In this document: positions 7,511 to 8,270 of the stretch, piece by piece
Layout: the number at the start of each line of letters is the position of its first letter
Numbering within the stretch: position 1 is the first letter of the stretch
From: Mageeibacillus sp. UBA3708
GTDB taxonomy: Bacteria; Bacillota; Clostridia; Saccharofermentanales; Saccharofermentanaceae
Assembly (NCBI GenBank): GCA_002371375.1
Contig: DFIB01000173.1
Location: 1-8,270, forward strand
DNA: 8,270 nucleotides
Direction: 5' to 3'
The notes under the pieces: generated by a model
Databases searched by the model: none
What the model was told of the DNA's origin: nothing
Seen by the model: only the letters and a program-made list of their open reading frames with translations
Position numbers and translations under genes: made by a program

Positions 7511-7519
7511 ATGATAACA
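7511..7519 (-). promoter_or_regulatory. Possible extended -10 promoter of the dehydrogenase gene
   Basis: The minus strand reads TGTTATCAT: an extended -10 TG followed, one base later, by TATCAT, a 5-of-6 match to the consensus. No convincing -35 hexamer is found 16-18 bases upstream. Start of transcription would be near 7504, within the CGTATATA dyad. This is a weak assignment. Confidence 0.3.
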
Positions 7520-7551
7520 CTAAACAGACCGGGTGATCGTTAAGATGTTGT

Positions 7552-7577
7552 AAAACTCAACGTCAAAACTCAACGTC
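7552..7577. repeat. Perfect 13-bp tandem duplication
   Basis: AAAACTCAACGTC occurs twice head to tail (7552-7564 and 7565-7577) and is followed by CCCG. On the minus strand this reads GGGGACGTTGAGTTTT, then GACGTTGAGTTTT. It lies 13 bases from the large inverted repeat. Its form recalls GTCCCC-ended repeats that I remember near REP-associated transposase genes in Clostridia; that likeness is from memory and unverified. No array of spacers is present. Confidence 0.85.
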
Positions 7578-7590
7578 CCCGTGAAAGCGA

Positions 7591-7691
7591 ATGACTTTTT
7601 TCTGAAACCTTACCGCAGGTGTGCACAACGGCACTTGCGGTTTACAGGCATCACCGGTGCACATCGAGGACCGGTTTCAGAAAAAAGTCAT
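7591..7691. repeat. 101-bp palindromic element with perfect 19-bp terminal inverted repeats
   Basis: ATGACTTTTTTCTGAAACC (7591-7609) is exactly complementary to GGTTTCAGAAAAAAGTCAT (7673-7691). Inside are a second hairpin, ACCGCAGGTGT with its partner at 7631-7641 (11 pairs, two of them G-T), and the palindrome CACCGGTG (7652-7659). A competing stem pairs 7618-7626 with 7657-7665, so two alternative internal folds are possible. The element begins nine bases past the acyl-CoA synthetase stop. Neither arm is followed by a U-tract, so it is not a standard intrinsic terminator, though such a structure may still affect 3' ends. It is noncoding; the best guesses are a MITE-like or REP-like mobile remnant, or a structured RNA. 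Confidence 0.8.
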
Positions 7692-7700
7692 GAGCGTACC

Positions 7701-8270
7701 TTATGCCGTCACTATCTTGCTCGCATCGCCAAGATTATGTCTCTCCGTAGCCTCCTGACGCATCTTGTACTTCAGGATCTTACCTGCGGCATTCATCGGG
7801 AATCCGTCAACAAAGTCGACATATCTCGGGATCTTATGCTTAGCCATATGAGTTCTGACGTATTCCTTGATCTCTTCTTCAGATGATTCCTCACCGGGCT
7901 TGAGGACAACGGCAGCAAGTATCTCTTCACCGTAGTCAGCATCGGGAACTCCGATTACCTGAACATCCTGGATCTTGGGATGTGTATAGAGGAAATCCTC
8001 TATCTCCTTCGGATAGATATTCTCGCCGCCTCTGATGATCATGTCCTTGATACGGCCCGTGATCTTATAATAACCGTCTTCGGGGCGTCTCATGGCAAGG
8101 TCTCCGGAATGCAGCCATCCTTCTTCGTCGATCGCTGCAGCTGTCGCCTCGGGCATCTTGTAGTAGCCCTTCATGATATTGTATCCGCGTGCACAAAACT
8201 CGCCGGGAACACCGTCGGGGCACTCCTCACCTGTCTCAGGATCAACGATCTTGGTCTCAACGCCGAAGAT
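7701..8270 (-). CDS. AMP-forming acyl-CoA synthetase/ligase, C-terminal part (5' end beyond the right edge)
   Basis: The frame is open from the right edge to TAA at 7701, giving the last 189 residues of an ANL-superfamily enzyme; roughly two thirds of a typical 500-560-residue protein lies outside. These enzymes activate a carboxylic acid with ATP to the acyl-AMP and transfer it to coenzyme A. In fragment numbering, GWLHSGDL (51-58) holds the conserved Asp57 that binds the ATP ribose; [20 protein letters not shown] (68-87) holds the hinge and the A8 core motif; and NAAGK near the end holds the catalytic Lys164 of the mobile C-terminal domain. All expected C-terminal motifs are intact. The Met at 8174 is internal, not a start. 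The acyl substrate, often a medium- or long-chain fatty acid or an aromatic acid, is set by the missing N-terminal domain. The gene ends nine bases before the large inverted-repeat element. Confidence 0.93.
   Translation of the reverse strand: MFGVETKIVDPETGEECPDGVPGEFCARGYNIMKGYYKMPEATAAAIDEEGWLHSGDLAMRRPEDGYYKITGRIKDMIIRGGENIYPKEIEDFLYTHPKIQDVQVIGVPDADYGEEILAAVVLKPGEESSEEEIKEYVRTHMAKHKIPRYVDFVDGFPMNAAGKILKYKMRQEATERHNLGDASKIVTA

Noticed and set aside
7552..7577. CRISPR array
   Set aside because: Only two contiguous 13-bp units with no spacers and no cas genes.
7591..7691. Classical rho-independent terminator of the acyl-CoA synthetase gene
   Set aside because: The T-run is inside the arms and not after the stem, and the loop region is over 60 bases.
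7581..7886. A 101-codon plus-strand frame crossing the inverted repeat
   Set aside because: It runs through the palindrome into the antisense of the acyl-CoA synthetase; no domain and no convincing ribosome site.

Overview
This 8.27-kb window reads as ordinary chromosome from an anaerobic Firmicute of the class Clostridia, probably Lachnospiraceae-like. That assignment is inference from the style of the hybrid histidine kinase, the MepA-like MATE exporter and the Cys-rich COG2509-type FAD dehydrogenase, together with strong AGGAGG-type ribosome sites and moderate GC. No rRNA, tRNA, CRISPR array or intact transposase is visible. All five recognisable genes lie on the minus strand, so transcription runs from high to low coordinates. 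Both end genes are cut by the window edges.

In transcription order: (1) the C-terminal 189 residues of an AMP-forming acyl-CoA synthetase (8270-7701). (2) A 224-base intergenic stretch (7477-7700) holding a 101-bp element bounded by a perfect 19-bp inverted repeat, a perfect 13-bp tandem duplication, and a short AT-rich dyad beside the next ribosome site. (3) A 457-residue FAD-dependent dehydrogenase with a four-cysteine cluster. (4) A 135-base gap with a possible 15-codon micro-ORF and a strong sigma-70-type promoter (TTGACA, 18 bp, TATACT). (5) A tightly packed three-gene operon: an AGCS sodium:alanine/glycine symporter, a MATE exporter and a very large hybrid sensor histidine kinase that runs off the left edge.

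The operon is the most interesting part. Symporter and exporter overlap by one base (TAATG), and the kinase starts 8 bases after the exporter stop. The kinase has no stop codon over at least 1031 codons and carries two complete TM-dCache-TM sensor units in series. The first unit ends in a HisKA-like helical hairpin in which the phosphorylatable His is replaced by Glu (E324). The second feeds a canonical HisKA (H725), an HATPase_c and a receiver domain (D1022). Both Cache domains carry an R-x-W-Y ... D pattern like that of amino-acid-binding dCache_1AA sensors; the first matches the whole pattern. A sensor with amino-acid-type pockets, encoded with an amino-acid symporter and an exporter, suggests a self-contained unit for sensing, importing and expelling amino acids or related compounds. 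That functional reading is a hypothesis; the gene order, domains and motifs are read directly.
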